A model generated the notes under the pieces. It searched no databases, was not told the DNA's origin, and saw only the letters and a list, made by a program, of their open reading frames with translations. The position numbers were made by a program, and so were the translations under genes. This document shows positions 15,594 through 24,003 of a stretch of DNA of 64,000 nucleotides, in pieces. Source of the DNA: Winogradskya humida (GTDB taxonomy: Bacteria > Actinomycetota > Actinomycetes > Mycobacteriales > Micromonosporaceae). The stretch lies in the NCBI RefSeq assembly GCF_016862215.1, contig NZ_BOMN01000021.1, positions 1 through 64,000 of the forward strand, written 5' to 3'. How positions within the stretch are numbered: position 1 is the first letter of the stretch; each line of letters begins with the position of its first letter.

Positions 15594-17123
15594 ATGACTG
15601 CCGCTCCTGTTGAGGTCGCCGGGCGATACGTGCTGGGTGAGCCACTGGGCGCCGGTGGCATGGGCAAGGTGTGGGTAGCCCGCGACGGCGTTCTCGATCG
15701 GGACGTGGCGGTCAAGGAGATCGTGCTCCCCGACGATCTGGTCGCCGCCGAACGCGACTCCGTGCATCGTCGTACGGTGCAGGAGGCGCGGGCGGCGGCC
15801 CAGCTCAGCCATCCCAACGTCGCCCAGGTGTACGACGTCGTCGAGAACGACGGTCGCGCGTGGATCGTCATGGAGTACGTGCCGTCGCGCTCGCTGCAGC
15901 AGGTGATCACCGAGGACGGGCCGCTCGAACCGCGCTGGGCGGCCGTGCTCGGGCTCGAGGTGCTCGACGCGCTGGAGGCGGCTCACCTGGCGGGCGTACG
16001 CCATCGTGATGTGAAGCCTGCCAACGTCCTGCTCGGCACCGACGGCCGGGTTGTTCTCACCGACTTCGGCATCGCCACCATCGAGGGCGACAGCATCATC
16101 ACCACCAGCTCCGAGCTGGTCCTGGGCTCCCCGCACTACATGTCCCCGGAACGAGCCCGCGACGGCACGGACTCCCCGGCGTCGGATCTGTGGTCACTGG
16201 GCGCGACGCTCTACACGGCTGTCGAGGGGCGCTCACCGTACAAACGCGACTCGGTCATGGGCACCCTGACCGCCCTCGCGGCTGACGAGCCGGACCCGCC
16301 GCAGCAGGCCGGCAGCATGGCGCCGGTCCTCGAAGGCCTCCTGCGCAAGGACCCCTCCCAGCGCATCGACACCGCGGAAACGCGCCGCCGCCTGCAGAAA
16401 GCCGCCGCCCCGCCGGCCGAGCCGTCCCGTCGCCGCCGCCCGCTGCTCGTCGCGGCCGCGGCGGTGGTCATCCTCGGCGGCTCGGGCGCCACTTGGGCCC
16501 TGACCCGCCCGGACCCGGCCAAACCCGTCGCCGTACCGCCGCCGCCGGTTGCCTCTGTCGCGCCTTCGGTTGCACCCTCCGTGTCCCCGTCCGCCGCTGC
16601 CCCCTCGTCCCCTGCGCCCACGAAAGCGTCGGCGTCGCCGTCCGCCACCGCCACCGGCGCCGGCCTGCCCGCCCTCCCCGCGGGCTGGCGGGCGTACAAG
16701 GACAAAACAGGTTTTTCTCTCTATGTCCCAGAGGGCTGGAAGCGGACCCTGGAGAAGGGCGCCACGTCGAAGGGGATGGTCTACTTCCGCGACGGCAAGG
16801 GCCACGTCCTCGGCATCGACCAGACGAACACGCCCGCCAAGAACCCGAAGGCCGACTGGGAGGGCAAGGCCGAGGCCCGGTCCTCCAGCGGCGACCTCCG
16901 CGGCTACCAGGAGATCAGCATCAAGGAGGTCAAGTACTTCAAGAAGGCAGCGGACTGGGAGTACACCTACAGCGACGGCGGCACCCGCCACGTCCTGAAC
17001 CGCGGCGTCATCACGTCGGCCCACCAGGCGTACGGCATCTACTGGGCCACCCGCGCCGCCGACTGGTCCTCCAGCAAGAAGGACATCGAGCTCATCTACG
17101 CGAGCTTCCGGCCCAATCCCTGA
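15594..17123 (+). CDS. Transmembrane Ser/Thr protein kinase
   Basis: A 509-residue Hanks-type kinase. The Gly-loop is GAGGMGKV (19-26), catalytic Lys41 is in AVKEI, HRDVKPAN gives His137-Arg138-Asp139, and DFG is at 157-159, so all key residues are present. A basic juxtamembrane patch leads to one membrane helix (about 283-303). The outside part is a Pro/Ser/Ala linker (310-365), then a folded domain beginning LPAGWRAYKDKTGFSLYVPEGW, a type found in other actinomycete kinases and secreted proteins. No PASTA repeats. TACATC lies 7 nt before ATG at 15594. The 3' end overlaps the convergent TetR gene by 32 bp. Confidence 0.93.
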   Translation: MTAAPVEVAGRYVLGEPLGAGGMGKVWVARDGVLDRDVAVKEIVLPDDLVAAERDSVHRRTVQEARAAAQLSHPNVAQVYDVVENDGRAWIVMEYVPSRSLQQVITEDGPLEPRWAAVLGLEVLDALEAAHLAGVRHRDVKPANVLLGTDGRVVLTDFGIATIEGDSIITTSSELVLGSPHYMSPERARDGTDSPASDLWSLGATLYTAVEGRSPYKRDSVMGTLTALAADEPDPPQQAGSMAPVLEGLLRKDPSQRIDTAETRRRLQKAAAPPAEPSRRRRPLLVAAAAVVILGGSGATWALTRPDPAKPVAVPPPPVASVAPSVAPSVSPSAAAPSSPAPTKASASPSATATGAGLPALPAGWRAYKDKTGFSLYVPEGWKRTLEKGATSKGMVYFRDGKGHVLGIDQTNTPAKNPKADWEGKAEARSSSGDLRGYQEISIKEVKYFKKAADWEYTYSDGGTRHVLNRGVITSAHQAYGIYWATRAADWSSSKKDIELIYASFRPNP

Positions 17124-17664
17124 TCATCGGCTGCAGCCGGCCCAGCGCCTCGCGAACGGTGCCACCCTCGGTGTCGTCGATCCACTGCTCGAACGCGACC
17201 CGGCAGACGGCGACTCCGACCTCCGCGGCAAGCCTCGCCTCCAGCGCGTCGACGCCCCGCTGCTGTAACGCACCGCCCAGTCCGGCCGCCAGCGACGCGA
17301 ATTTGATCAGCTCGCGTTCCTGCAGCTCCGGGTTGGCCCGGATGACCGCCTGCCGTTTCCGCGCCAGCTCCCGATCGCCGCCGATCACCTCCGCCGCCGC
17401 GTCGAGCGCGGCTGTCACGGCATCCAGCGCCGATGCCTCGGTGGGGGCTTCTTCCAGGGCTTCGAGCGCCCTCCGCTCCAATTCGGACGCCCCGGCGAAC
17501 AAGACCTCGCGCTTGTCGGTGAAATACCGGAAGAACGTACGCGCGGTAACGCCGGCCTGCCCCGCGATGTCGGCAACCATCGTCTGCTCGAACCCGCGCT
17601 CCAGATAGAGGTCCAGCGCGGCCTCCTGCAGCCGCCCCATGGCCCCCGGCTCCCAACGTCCCAT
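17092..17664 (-). CDS. TetR-family repressor
   Basis: A 190-residue TetR/AcrR regulator. The helix-turn-helix spans about 25-55, with ADIAGQAGVTARTFFRYF as its core and FTDKREVLFAG after it. The C-terminal ligand and dimer domain is helical. The two perfect palindromes between this gene and the oxidoreductase at 17759 are its probable operators, giving autoregulation and control of the neighbour. TAGACT sits 6 nt before ATG at 17664, so the mRNA is probably leaderless and one palindrome lies in the -35 zone. Confidence 0.92.
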   Translation of the reverse strand: MGRWEPGAMGRLQEAALDLYLERGFEQTMVADIAGQAGVTARTFFRYFTDKREVLFAGASELERRALEALEEAPTEASALDAVTAALDAAAEVIGGDRELARKRQAVIRANPELQERELIKFASLAAGLGGALQQRGVDALEARLAAEVGVAVCRVAFEQWIDDTEGGTVREALGRLQPMIRDWAGSSRR

Positions 17665-17670
17665 CCCGCC

Positions 17671-17676
17671 AGTCTA
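17671..17676 (-). promoter_or_regulatory. -10-like element of the TetR gene
   Basis: TAGACT on the minus strand with a 6-nt gap to ATG at 17664. The first operator palindrome begins 16 bp upstream, so bound repressor would cover the -35 region. Confidence 0.5.
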
Positions 17677-17691
17677 GGTGTGCCCCGCGTC

Positions 17692-17708
17692 ATGTCATCT
17701 GATGACAT
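17692..17708. promoter_or_regulatory. TetR operator 1, perfect palindrome
   Basis: ATGTCATC-T-GATGACAT, with 8-bp arms and no mismatch. Its centre at 17700 is 32 bp from the centre of the second site. Confidence 0.88.
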
Positions 17709-17723
17709 CACCATGCTACGGTC

Positions 17724-17740
17724 ATGTCATCAGATGACAT
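17724..17740. promoter_or_regulatory. TetR operator 2, perfect palindrome
   Basis: ATGTCATC-A-GATGACAT, the same arms as site 1. The 32-bp centre spacing is three helical turns, so two dimers would lie on the same face. TACGGT (17717-17722), a possible -10 for the oxidoreductase gene, lies between the two sites and would be occluded. Confidence 0.88.
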
Positions 17741-17758
17741 CAACGCTCGGAGATCCTG

Positions 17759-18703
17759 ATGAAGCGCATCCAGTACCACCGCTACGGCGGCCCCGAAGTC
17801 CTGCGCCTGGAAGACTTCAACCCCGGACAACCAGGCAAAGGCCAGATTTTGGTACGCGTACGAGCGGCCGCCGCCAACGCCATGGACTGGAAGATCCGCA
17901 ACGGCGACATGCGCGTCATGACCGGCCGCACCTTCCCTCGTGGCATCGGCAACGACTTCGCGGGCATCGTCGAGGCGATCGGCGCGGGCGTCACCCGTTT
18001 CCACCCCGGCGACGAGGTGCTCGGCGGCACGAGTCTCAAGGGTGCGGGAGCATTCGCCGAGCGGGTCCTCGCCGACGAGAAGTCGGTGGTGCTCAAGCCC
18101 GCGGACCTCTCCTACGAGCAGGCCGCGGCGCTCCCCGTGGTCGGGCTGACCGCCGTCCAGGCCCTGTTCACCAAGGGAAACCTGCAACTCGGCCAGTCCG
18201 TCTTCATCAACGGCTGCCTCGGCGGCGTCGGCCGCGCGGCGGTCCAGATCGCCCTGTCACACGGCGCCTCAGTGGCGGGCAGCTGCCGTGCCACCGCCTC
18301 CGAAGCGGCCCGCGACCTCGGCATCGCCCCGATCGTCGCCTTCGACTTCGACCCGGCAGAGCTCAAGGACCGCTTCGACCTCATCCTCGACACCCCCGGC
18401 ACCCTCCCGCGCCGGACAGCACACACCCTGCTCAAACCCGGCGGCCGCATCATCGACATCGTCCCCACCCCCGCGAAGTTCGCCCGGAGCGCCCTCCCCG
18501 GCCCGTACCAGGTCATGATCTCCCAGCCCGTCACGAACGACCTGGAACAGGCCGCCCGCCTCGCCGCCCGCGGAATCCTCCAGATCCCGATCGCCCGCAC
18601 AGCCCCGCTCACCGAAGCCATCCCGGCCCTCACCGACCTCGAACGCCACCAGATCCCCAAGGGCGGCAAACTCATCATCACCGTTCAGAACAACGCCGCC
18701 TGA
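17759..18703 (+). CDS. NADP-dependent zeta-crystallin-type quinone oxidoreductase
   Basis: A 314-residue zinc-independent medium-chain dehydrogenase. It lacks the zinc-ligand cysteines. It has the quinone-reductase pattern AMDWKIRNGDM near residue 40, GNDFAGIVEAIG near 65, and a nucleotide-binding GCLGGVGRAAVQIA near 150. Known relatives reduce quinones or enones with NADPH. ATG at 17759 follows GGAG. It is divergent from the TetR gene and preceded by two operator palindromes, so it is probably induced by an electrophile or quinone that the repressor senses. Confidence 0.88.
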   Translation: MKRIQYHRYGGPEVLRLEDFNPGQPGKGQILVRVRAAAANAMDWKIRNGDMRVMTGRTFPRGIGNDFAGIVEAIGAGVTRFHPGDEVLGGTSLKGAGAFAERVLADEKSVVLKPADLSYEQAAALPVVGLTAVQALFTKGNLQLGQSVFINGCLGGVGRAAVQIALSHGASVAGSCRATASEAARDLGIAPIVAFDFDPAELKDRFDLILDTPGTLPRRTAHTLLKPGGRIIDIVPTPAKFARSALPGPYQVMISQPVTNDLEQAARLAARGILQIPIARTAPLTEAIPALTDLERHQIPKGGKLIITVQNNAA

Positions 18704-19483
18704 CCAGCCGCCCACGCGAACAACTCGTCGTGAACGTGCGGCAGGTTGCACTCGGCGACATCCCGCCAGATGGCATCCATCCAGAGCAGAACCCCGGTGT
18801 GTATCAGGGCAAGCACGGCGTCCCGCTGCACCCGGTCGAGATCCGCAAAACCGGCGCCGTCCGGCAGGGGCGCACCAGCATCGCCGGGTCCGGCTCGGCC
18901 ACCACGCGACCTCGGGATTCTCCTCCTCCGCGAGCCGTTCGGCGAACTCCGCCGCCATGACCGGCCAGGCGGACGGAAAATGCCCGAGCAACGTCGCCAT
19001 GCCCCGACGCAGCTGCCGATCCCCACTCCGCAGGACCTCCAGGTACGCCGGGACTCCCGCCCGCACGGCCTCGTGCGCCTCCCGGTCCACCGGGTCCGGG
19101 GCGACCGCCTCGTGGGCGGCGCCGCGCCGCCGGCGTGACCACTACGCGGCGCGGGCGACGCTGAGCGTGGCCAGGGTCGGGTCCGCGGTGTGTTCCTTCT
19201 CGTAATGGTGGGCGTTTTCAACGATCGTCAGCAGCAGCTCGTACGCCAGAAGCCGATCGTGGGTGGTCTCGTCGGCGAGGGCGTCGATGAGGAGCTGTGC
19301 CGTGGGGACGGCGGGTGGGTAGAGCATGCCCTGGTGCTGGACATGGTCGCTCAGCTTGCGTTCGAGGTCCGCGCGCGGATCCGGGCCGCCGTGGCGGAGC
19401 TCTCGGATCAGCGCGGGAACCTCGGTGGCGGGCCCGTACGCTCCCTGCAGCAGTTCCCAGTCGTGATCGTCCACGGCGGGCAA
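18685..19483 (-). pseudogene. Broken HEAT-repeat-like protein gene
   Basis: Protein-like sequence runs through all three minus frames. From TTG at 19483, 113 residues (DDHDWELLQGAYG onwards, with HVQHQGMLYPPAVPTAQLL) reach an in-frame TAG at 19142-19144. The same frame resumes with AHEAVAPDPVDREAHEAVRA and AEFAERLAEEENPEV to about 18900. The remaining similarity then passes through a second frame and ends in a third (ADLDRVQRDAVLALIHTGV to the stop at 18685). The whole resembles helical HEAT-like proteins of about 260 residues found in actinomycetes. One nonsense change and at least two frameshifts make it inactive, unless the sequence contains errors. Confidence 0.65.
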
Positions 19484-19503
19484 GGTAGCAGGGAGTCGAC
19501 CGC

Positions 19504-20433
19504 ATGTATTTCGTGTGCCGGTGGCGAGAGGACTCGCCGTTCAGCAAGCGCGTGGTGACGCAGCCCGATGCGACGGTGCTCGACTGGTTCCGGCGGGGGT
19601 GGGTGCGGGACGACCCGGAGGACTGGATCGAGGCTGAGCTGGGTGGTGGCGTCTACGGGCTGGAGTCCATCTTCGAGCGGGGCCGGGAGCAGGGGATCGC
19701 CGCGCCGGAGACCGTTGACGAGCTGCGGGAACTGCTGGACGAGTATCTCTGGGTGGAGAGCGACGATGATCCGATCAGGCTTGGTGAGCATGCCCTGCGG
19801 GTGCGTACCGATGATGACGAGGTCGATCTTGCCTACTACTTCATCGACGATGTGGCTGCCGCCGCGTCACCCGAGCGGCTCGCCTTCCTGCTGAACGACA
19901 CCTGGCCCCTGCCCGCGAATGCCATTGCTTTCCCCGATGCGCATTTCAGCCACCACGTGCCGGTTCGGATCGTGCCGCCGGCCGGGGCCGGCGGAGATGC
20001 GGTCTATTCGGTCCGCGTCGGCTGGGAGCATCGCGGCAACGGGACGAACCTGGACCTGACCGGAGCGCTGATGTTTCCCGGTGTGAGCCTGCCGGAACTC
20101 GTCGGTCACCTGCGGGATGCCGATGACCTCAAGGCGGACGATGCCCGGCTCCTCCGGGAGCTCATCGCGCCCGGCGACGATGACATCGGGCTGGCGATGC
20201 GGCGGTATGCGCAGCTCGACGGGTACGACCCGGCTCCCGGCGTCGTGCGGGACAAGAAGCCAGGGCGCGACATAATCAGCCTGGAGCCGCACATCGCGCA
20301 GGTCGCGCGGTACATCGACGACTTCTTCGGGTACGACCAGTGGTTCCTCTTCGACACCCGCTGGGCGGCGGCGCACCCCGATCTGGCGTCGTCGCTGCTG
20401 CGGTACGGCGCGTACTGGGATCCGTACGCATGA
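19504..20433 (+). CDS. Unrecognised acidic protein
   Basis: A 309-residue soluble, acidic protein with many aromatic residues (WREDSPF, DWFRRGWVRDDPEDWIEAEL, IDDFFGYDQWFLF). I recognise no catalytic motif, signal peptide or membrane helix. The central part (about 135-190) alternates hydrophobic and charged residues in a beta-rich way. GGGAG lies 8 nt before ATG at 19504. Its stop overlaps the ATG of the esterase gene, so the two are translated together and may act together. Confidence 0.75.
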   Translation: MYFVCRWREDSPFSKRVVTQPDATVLDWFRRGWVRDDPEDWIEAELGGGVYGLESIFERGREQGIAAPETVDELRELLDEYLWVESDDDPIRLGEHALRVRTDDDEVDLAYYFIDDVAAAASPERLAFLLNDTWPLPANAIAFPDAHFSHHVPVRIVPPAGAGGDAVYSVRVGWEHRGNGTNLDLTGALMFPGVSLPELVGHLRDADDLKADDARLLRELIAPGDDDIGLAMRRYAQLDGYDPAPGVVRDKKPGRDIISLEPHIAQVARYIDDFFGYDQWFLFDTRWAAAHPDLASSLLRYGAYWDPYA

Positions 20434-21269
20434 CCGCGCCCGTGCCGTTCCAGCCGCTGCCCGACGACCGGGCGGATGTTCGTTACGCCCACGGGCCGGA
20501 TTCGTTCGCGCAGCCCGGCGTGCCGGTTGGTCGTACGGTTGAGTTCGCGTGGGATGACAGTGTCGTCTATCCGGGTACGTCGCGGAAGTTCTGGGTGCAC
20601 GTTCCCGCCGCGTACGACCCGGCCACACCCGCCTCGCTGGCCGTCTTCCTGGACGGCGGCTGGTATCTGGACCCGGACGGCGAGGTGCGCGGCGCGATCG
20701 TCCTGGACAACCTCGTGCACCACGGCGACATCCCGGTCACCATCGGCCTGTTCGTCGACCCGGGGATCTTCGCGAGCGCCGCCCAGCCGAAGAACCGCAA
20801 CGCCGAGTACGACGCGTTCGACGACCGCAACGTCACGTTCCTGCTGACCGAGATTATCCCGCAGGTCACCGCGCGATACTCGATCGCGGAGGACCCGGCG
20901 CGCCGGGCGATCTGCGGCGGCAGCAGCGGCGGGAACGGCGGGTTCACCGCGGCGTGGCTGCGACCCGGCGCTTTCGGGCGGGTGATGTGCTGCCTGGCCA
21001 GCTTCGCACAGATGCCGGGCGGGAACCCGTACCCGTCGATGATTGCTGCTGAGGCCCGCAAACCGCTGCGCATCTTCATGCAAGCCGGCCACCGCGATCT
21101 ACAGTGGAACAAGTCCGGGCCGAACTGGCTGGCGGCCAACCTGCGCGTCGCGGCTGCCCTCGCCGAAGCGGGTTACGACTTCCGCCTCGTCCTCGGCGAC
21201 GGCCCGCACAGCCCCAACCACGGCGGCGTCCTGCTCCCGGACGCCCTGCGCTGGCTCTTCCGGTCATAG
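20430..21269 (+). CDS. Esterase D/enterochelin-esterase-like alpha/beta hydrolase
   Basis: A 279-residue alpha/beta hydrolase of the Fes/esterase-D type. The nucleophile elbow is GGSSGGNG near residue 155. LAVFLDGGWYLDPDG near 70 carries the oxyanion loop, and a His candidate lies in GDGPHSPNHGG near the C-terminus. VWVHVPAAYDP-like wording at the start of the domain is typical of this group, which cleaves esters of siderophores or sugars. No signal peptide, so probably cytoplasmic. ATGA overlap with the gene upstream. Confidence 0.82.
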   Translation: MTAPVPFQPLPDDRADVRYAHGPDSFAQPGVPVGRTVEFAWDDSVVYPGTSRKFWVHVPAAYDPATPASLAVFLDGGWYLDPDGEVRGAIVLDNLVHHGDIPVTIGLFVDPGIFASAAQPKNRNAEYDAFDDRNVTFLLTEIIPQVTARYSIAEDPARRAICGGSSGGNGGFTAAWLRPGAFGRVMCCLASFAQMPGGNPYPSMIAAEARKPLRIFMQAGHRDLQWNKSGPNWLAANLRVAAALAEAGYDFRLVLGDGPHSPNHGGVLLPDALRWLFRS

Positions 21270-21310
21270 CGCCCCTCGGGGAGGGTGGTGGTCGGGTAGC
21301 GTCACGCTGC

Positions 21311-21648
21311 GTGAATCAGGTGCCGGAGCGGCGTACTGGAAGCCTGGTTGGTGCCATTGTGGCGGTCGGGGTGCTGGCGGGTGGGTCCGGGCTGGCCGCG
21401 TTGTTCAGTTTGTTCGTGTTTCCCATGGCCAGTGACGGGTGCGGGGATGTCGATCCTCACCTGATCTGTACGGCGGACGGTCAGATGCTGGTGGCTGTCG
21501 GCCCGTTGCTGGCGGCTGCCGCCGGACGACGGTGGCTGCTTGGTCCTGTGCGCTGAGGCCGGGGCGGCGGGCTGTGGGGATCGGGGTCGGCTATGTGATC
21601 GGGTTCGGAGGGTTTCTGATCGCCTCGGTCATCGCTAACGCGGTGTAG
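21311..21648 (+). pseudogene. Small membrane protein, apparently frameshifted
   Basis: GTG at 21311 (TAGCGT 8 nt upstream) opens an 81-residue frame with two hydrophobic segments and ends at TGA 21556. A different frame continues at once with LRPGRRAVGIGVGYVIGFGG and FLIASVIANAV, a convincing third membrane helix with high third-position GC, ending at 21648. The simplest reading is one three-helix membrane protein of about 110 residues broken by a frameshift near 21540-21560. Two separate small proteins are possible. Confidence 0.45.
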
Positions 21649-22240
21649 CCCGATGCAGGGTGGTTGCGGGGAGTGGGTGGATCAGGGCGGCGAGCACGGT
21701 GCGGGCTGAGTCGTCGTCCATGTCCGTGGGGACGGTGATGTGGCTGAGGGAGATGTCGTCCGCGGTGGCGATGAATTCGTGGTCGTAGGTTGCCAGGGAG
21801 TCCGAGTAACGCAGGGCGATCCGGCCTCGCCAGTCCAGGTGGAACGTGGTGTCGCCGGGGTTCGGGGTGAAGGTGATGCGGTGGTCGGAGACGCTGTCGT
21901 GGCCGAGGAGGTAGATGCCGAAGGCCTGGTCCTCGTCGTCCTCCTGCTCGACGACGTCGACGGTGAAGTCGAGGTCCGCGAGGGGGCGCTGAGCGGTGGC
22001 GGCCAGGAAGCCGGGGTTCTCCCAGTGGGTGGAGGACAGGATGCAGTGGTGGTAGTTGGTCCAGACGATGGGGGCGGTCCAGTCGTCCTCGCCGTCGATC
22101 GCAGCCGGGTCGGCGTCGTAGGGGGCGCTCTCCAGGTGCAGGTCGAACCAGAGGCCGGTGGCGGGTTCCAGGCGGGCGGACCACCGCAGGTCGGCGATGT
22201 CGTGGCCGGCGGGCCAGGGGCTGCCCGGAAAGCTGATCAT
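21635..22240 (-). CDS. Unrecognised acidic protein
   Basis: A 201-residue soluble protein from ATG at 22240; sequence upstream of that loses coding character. It is rich in Asp, His and Trp (ESAPYDADPAAIDGEDDW, TNYHHCILSSTHWENPG), with a beta-rich centre (HRITFTPNPGDTTFHLDW). I know no family with this pattern. The 3' end overlaps the small membrane gene by 14 bp. It is divergent from the gene at 22308. Confidence 0.65.
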   Translation of the reverse strand: MISFPGSPWPAGHDIADLRWSARLEPATGLWFDLHLESAPYDADPAAIDGEDDWTAPIVWTNYHHCILSSTHWENPGFLAATAQRPLADLDFTVDVVEQEDDEDQAFGIYLLGHDSVSDHRITFTPNPGDTTFHLDWRGRIALRYSDSLATYDHEFIATADDISLSHITVPTDMDDDSARTVLAALIHPLPATTLHRATPR

Positions 22241-22294
22241 GGGGCTGGAGGGTACAACAGCGGGAAAGTCCGGCGGGCGGTGTCGGTTCGTGCC

Positions 22295-22300
22295 TAGGCT
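22295..22300 (+). promoter_or_regulatory. -10-like element setting the GTG start at 22308
   Basis: TAGGCT with a 7-nt gap to GTG at 22308, the same hexamer and gap as at 32280. It favours 22308 over the nearby GTG at 22302 and ATG at 22314. Confidence 0.5.
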
Positions 22301-22307
22301 CGTGGGC

Positions 22308-22823
22308 GTGCACATGATCGCCGAGGTGGGCAGCCGGGTGGATCCGGGCGTCAGCTTGGCCGAGGGGGCCCGGCTGACGATGGCCACCGGGGAGCCCGTA
22401 CGGCTGATGCTGAGTCTCAGCCGCCCGCACGCGCTGGAGGTCGACGCGGTGACGGCGAAGCCGACGCTGTTCGCGTGGGTGGACGCCGACGATGTCGGGG
22501 TGCTCGTCTACCGGCTGGGCCCGATCATGCCGTGGGCGCAGGTGACGTACCAGCCGCACCGGGCGGACGAGGAAGCGGCGGTCGACGGCCGGAACGTCGA
22601 GATCATGCTCGTGGACCGGGACAGCCGCGTGGTCAGGGCGCTGCACCGGGTCCGGTGGTCGTACGAGTTCGCCGCCGCGGTCAAGGCGTCGGTGACCCGG
22701 ATGAGCGAGGCGCCGTACAACCGGATCGGCCATGAGCACGCCCTCGCCGCGCTGCGCCGCCGCTATCCGACGCCGGACGATCTCGTGATCGATCGCGCCG
22801 ACGCCCGCTGCACCGCGACCTAA
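22308..22823 (+). CDS. Unrecognised conserved-type protein
   Basis: A 171-residue soluble protein with clear codon bias. The first half is beta-rich (VGSRVDPGVSLAEGARLTMA, RLMLSLSRPHALEVDAV). The second has helices, and NRIGHEHALAALRRRYPTPD near the end. No motif suggests a reaction. Its stop overlaps the stop of the convergent EgtA-like gene by 4 bp. Confidence 0.65.
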   Translation: MHMIAEVGSRVDPGVSLAEGARLTMATGEPVRLMLSLSRPHALEVDAVTAKPTLFAWVDADDVGVLVYRLGPIMPWAQVTYQPHRADEEAAVDGRNVEIMLVDRDSRVVRALHRVRWSYEFAAAVKASVTRMSEAPYNRIGHEHALAALRRRYPTPDDLVIDRADARCTAT

Positions 22824-23887
22824 CGCGTGGCGGTCGCCCGGTCGAGGACGTCGTCGGCGGGGCAGCGGCCGCGCATCACGTACCGGTCGGTGAAGGCAGC
22901 CACCGCGTCGCGCAGCTCGCGGGAGACGTCCTGGCGGGTCAGCCCCTCGTACGCCGACACGAACAGCCCCCGCGCGGCCCGCGCGAGCACCGGGTCGCCG
23001 AGACCCTCACGCGCGGCACGTTCCCACAGCCCGGGCTGCGCGCGTAGCGGCTCGGTGAGGTTCAGCGCCTGCACGGCGGCGCGGGGTTCGTCGAGCAGAG
23101 CGGCGATGACGGCGACGGGCACTCGCCAGCCCCCGCCCGGCTGACGGTCGGCGACGTCGATCTCAAGGTGCCCCCTGGTGGCGATCGGCGGCCGGACCGT
23201 CGCCAGGTGGGGCCGCAGGTCCGCGACGGAAGGCCGGCTGCCGGCCCGGGTCCAGTCCCGGAACGTACGCCCACCGCCCGCGACCGGTGCGTCGAGCACC
23301 AGCGCGGCCCAGTCGGAGCGCGGATCCGCCGTGGGCCGGGCGAGCTGCCGGGTGGCCTGCCGGGCCGACTTCCACCCGGTGGGCCGGCCGTCCCGCAGCG
23401 GGGAGTTGGCGAACGCGGCCGCCAGCACGGGGGCGAGCGCGTGGGCGAGGGTCCAGCGCCGCCGCAGCCCGAACAGGCCGTCCTCCTCGACACCGGCTTC
23501 GAGGCTGACGCGTACGCCCGCGGTGCCGTCCGTCGCGGAGGTGAACCCGCCGTCGGAGGCCTCGGAGAGCAGTGAGATCCCGTGCCCGGCGAACAGGGGC
23601 ACCGGCATCGGCAGGTCCTCGGTCATCCGGTCGACGGCGGTGTCCAGTCCGGGCGACGGCGGGCCGCTGACCACCGCGACCCGGGCTGAGCGGGCGGTGA
23701 GGAAACCGTGCCGCAGCCGGGCCCGGCCCGTGGCGAGGGTGTCGGCGAGGGGCGCGGGCAGGCCGGGCTGGGAGAGCAGCAGGTCCACCTCGGCGCCGAC
23801 GAAGCCCGGCCGGGACGGCGTAAGGGCCGCACCGGCGATGAGCAGCTCCGCGCCCTGTTCGGTCAGCGTGTTCATGACGGGCTCCAT
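22820..23887 (-). CDS. EgtA-like glutamate-cysteine ligase homologue, short
   Basis: A 355-residue protein related to the GCS2 ligases of ergothioneine synthesis (EgtA), which join glutamate and cysteine using ATP. The shared part is clear: WTLAHALAPVLAAAFANSPL, GRPTGWKSARQATRQ, WAALVLDAPV and ATRGHLEIDVADRQPGGGW. The N-terminus is about 60-80 residues shorter than usual, so the strands carrying the first metal-binding Glu motifs are reduced or missing. The GGQ-Glu-Leu-Ser position reads VGAEVDLLLS. No egtB, egtC or egtD lies nearby. It could be a diverged ligase or an inactive paralogue. Confidence 0.72.
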   Translation of the reverse strand: MEPVMNTLTEQGAELLIAGAALTPSRPGFVGAEVDLLLSQPGLPAPLADTLATGRARLRHGFLTARSARVAVVSGPPSPGLDTAVDRMTEDLPMPVPLFAGHGISLLSEASDGGFTSATDGTAGVRVSLEAGVEEDGLFGLRRRWTLAHALAPVLAAAFANSPLRDGRPTGWKSARQATRQLARPTADPRSDWAALVLDAPVAGGGRTFRDWTRAGSRPSVADLRPHLATVRPPIATRGHLEIDVADRQPGGGWRVPVAVIAALLDEPRAAVQALNLTEPLRAQPGLWERAAREGLGDPVLARAARGLFVSAYEGLTRQDVSRELRDAVAAFTDRYVMRGRCPADDVLDRATATR

Positions 23888-24003
23888 CCGTGAGGCCGCC
23901 TACCCTACTCCGCAGATAGGAATAGTGGGAACCCCCGGCAAGATGCGCCGCGCCCATCTGTAAGGTATGCATTCGTCACGACCGATACGACTCGAGGACG
24001 ACC

